Origin: an uncultured Collinsella sp.
Lineage (GTDB): Bacteria > Actinomycetota > Coriobacteriia > Coriobacteriales > Coriobacteriaceae
DNA: 8,531 nucleotides
Assembly (NCBI GenBank): GCA_958443615.1
Contig: CAUCLI010000029.1
Coordinates: forward strand, 1 to 8,531
Direction of reading: 5' to 3'
Within the stretch, counting starts at the first letter, position 1. Each line of letters begins with the position of its first letter. Shown here piece after piece: positions 8,110 through 8,531 of this stretch. The notes beneath the pieces are model-generated. The model ran no database searches. It was not told the origin of the DNA and saw nothing but the letters and a program-made list of their open reading frames with translations. Position numbers and translations under genes: made by a program.

Positions 8110-8373
8110 TTATGCCCCGCTCGATTCGGGGCTGGTCTCGGCCTGCTCGGCAGGCTGCTCAGATTGGGCCTCGGTCGCAAGCTCTGCATCGAGCATATCG
8201 GCCTCGCGCGGAGACAGCTCGAACGAATCGACCATGTCCACGGCGCGGGATCCGAGCTCGATCGCCTCATCGAACAGGTCGAGACTGCGCTCGAGGGACG
8301 TGTCCTTGGAGCGGACCTGGGCGATGATCTCGTCCAGGCGCTCGGTGATCTCGTCGAAGTTGCCCTCGGCCAT
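8110..8373 (-). CDS. xseB: Exodeoxyribonuclease VII small subunit
   Basis: The small subunit of exonuclease VII, which joins XseA to degrade single-stranded DNA into short oligonucleotides. The product has 87 residues. The first 53 or so follow the family pattern of two helices: FDEITERLDEIIAQV, then the conserved LERSLDLFDEAIELG (27-41). The last 25 residues (from about AELATEAQ) are a Ser/Glu/Gln/Ala-rich, probably disordered acidic tail longer than in many XseB proteins. The ATG at 8373 is three bases after the stop of the upstream gene and has no clear Shine-Dalgarno sequence at normal spacing, so its translation is probably coupled to that gene. A gene this short and diverse would be uncertain alone; the helical pattern and the tlyA neighbour make it secure. 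Confidence 0.88.
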   Translation of the reverse strand: MAEGNFDEITERLDEIIAQVRSKDTSLERSLDLFDEAIELGSRAVDMVDSFELSPREADMLDAELATEAQSEQPAEQAETSPESSGA

Positions 8374-8376
8374 GCG

Positions 8377-8531
8377 CTATTCGCCGGCCTCGGCGTCGAA
8401 GGGATCGTTGAAGATGTGATCGAGGTCGTCCTCGGCAAAGCCGTAGTCGTCGGTCTCGAAGCGCGCGCGAGCCTCCTCGGCGGCGCGGGCGGCCTCCTCC
8501 TCGGCTGCCAGGCGCTTGGGGTCGATCTCGA
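8377..8531 (-). CDS. xseA: C-terminal end of probable exodeoxyribonuclease VII large subunit
   Basis: A frame without stops enters from the right edge and ends at the TAG at 8379-8377, three bases before the xseB start. The 50 visible complete codons encode a hydrophilic tail, starting EIDPKRLAAEEEAARAAEE and ending IFNDPFDAEAGE. It is rich in Ala/Glu/Arg (helix-like) and then in Asp. No catalytic part of XseA is visible. The call rests on position, because xseA nearly always precedes xseB, and the tight spacing supports that. The tail itself is not a conserved XseA segment and could belong to another protein, so the product is an inference from gene order while the coding frame is likely real. 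Confidence 0.55.
   Translation of the reverse strand, partial: EIDPKRLAAEEEAARAAEEARARFETDDYGFAEDDLDHIFNDPFDAEAGE

Overview
The window is a GC-rich stretch (about two thirds G+C by eye) that reads entirely from the minus strand. It carries eight intact or partial housekeeping-type genes plus one unidentified gene start at the left edge. Base composition, protein character and gene order (xseA-xseB-tlyA-nadK-recN with nadK between tlyA and recN, and lepA near hemW) fit a high-GC Gram-positive. My best guess is a Coriobacteriia member such as Collinsella or a relative; this is inference, since no rRNA or diagnostic marker lies in the window.

Reading in the direction of transcription (right to left), the first cluster is the C-terminal end of a probable xseA (8531-8377), xseB (8373-8110), tlyA (8097-7282), nadK (7285-6425) and recN (6435-4801). 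These genes are packed with gaps of 3 and 12 bases, then overlaps of 4 and 11 bases, so they almost certainly form one operon. It combines exonuclease VII, a ribosomal 2'-O-methyltransferase, NAD kinase and a double-strand-break repair SMC-like ATPase.

A 319-base gene-free gap (4482-4800) then separates recN from lepA. It is not empty. It holds two long hairpin elements of 111 and 109 bases in opposite orientation. Each has a related 61-base core enclosed by a 24-25 bp stem, yet the stem sequences of the two copies are unrelated to each other. All three imperfections in these core-flanking stems become G-U pairs when each element is read in its core-sense orientation. This is the most unusual feature of the window and looks like a structured RNA or a palindromic repeat family.

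The second cluster is lepA (4481-2664) and dusB (2667-1675), coupled by a 4-base overlap and followed by a probable intrinsic terminator. A 260-base gap to the likely hemW start contains another, A/T-rich inverted repeat (1457-1528). hemW (1410-133) encodes a radical-SAM heme chaperone with an unusual glycine-rich tandem-repeat insertion. Finally an unidentified gene starts at position 37, with a strong ribosome binding site, and runs off the left edge. No tRNA, rRNA, CRISPR array, insertion sequence or defence system was seen.
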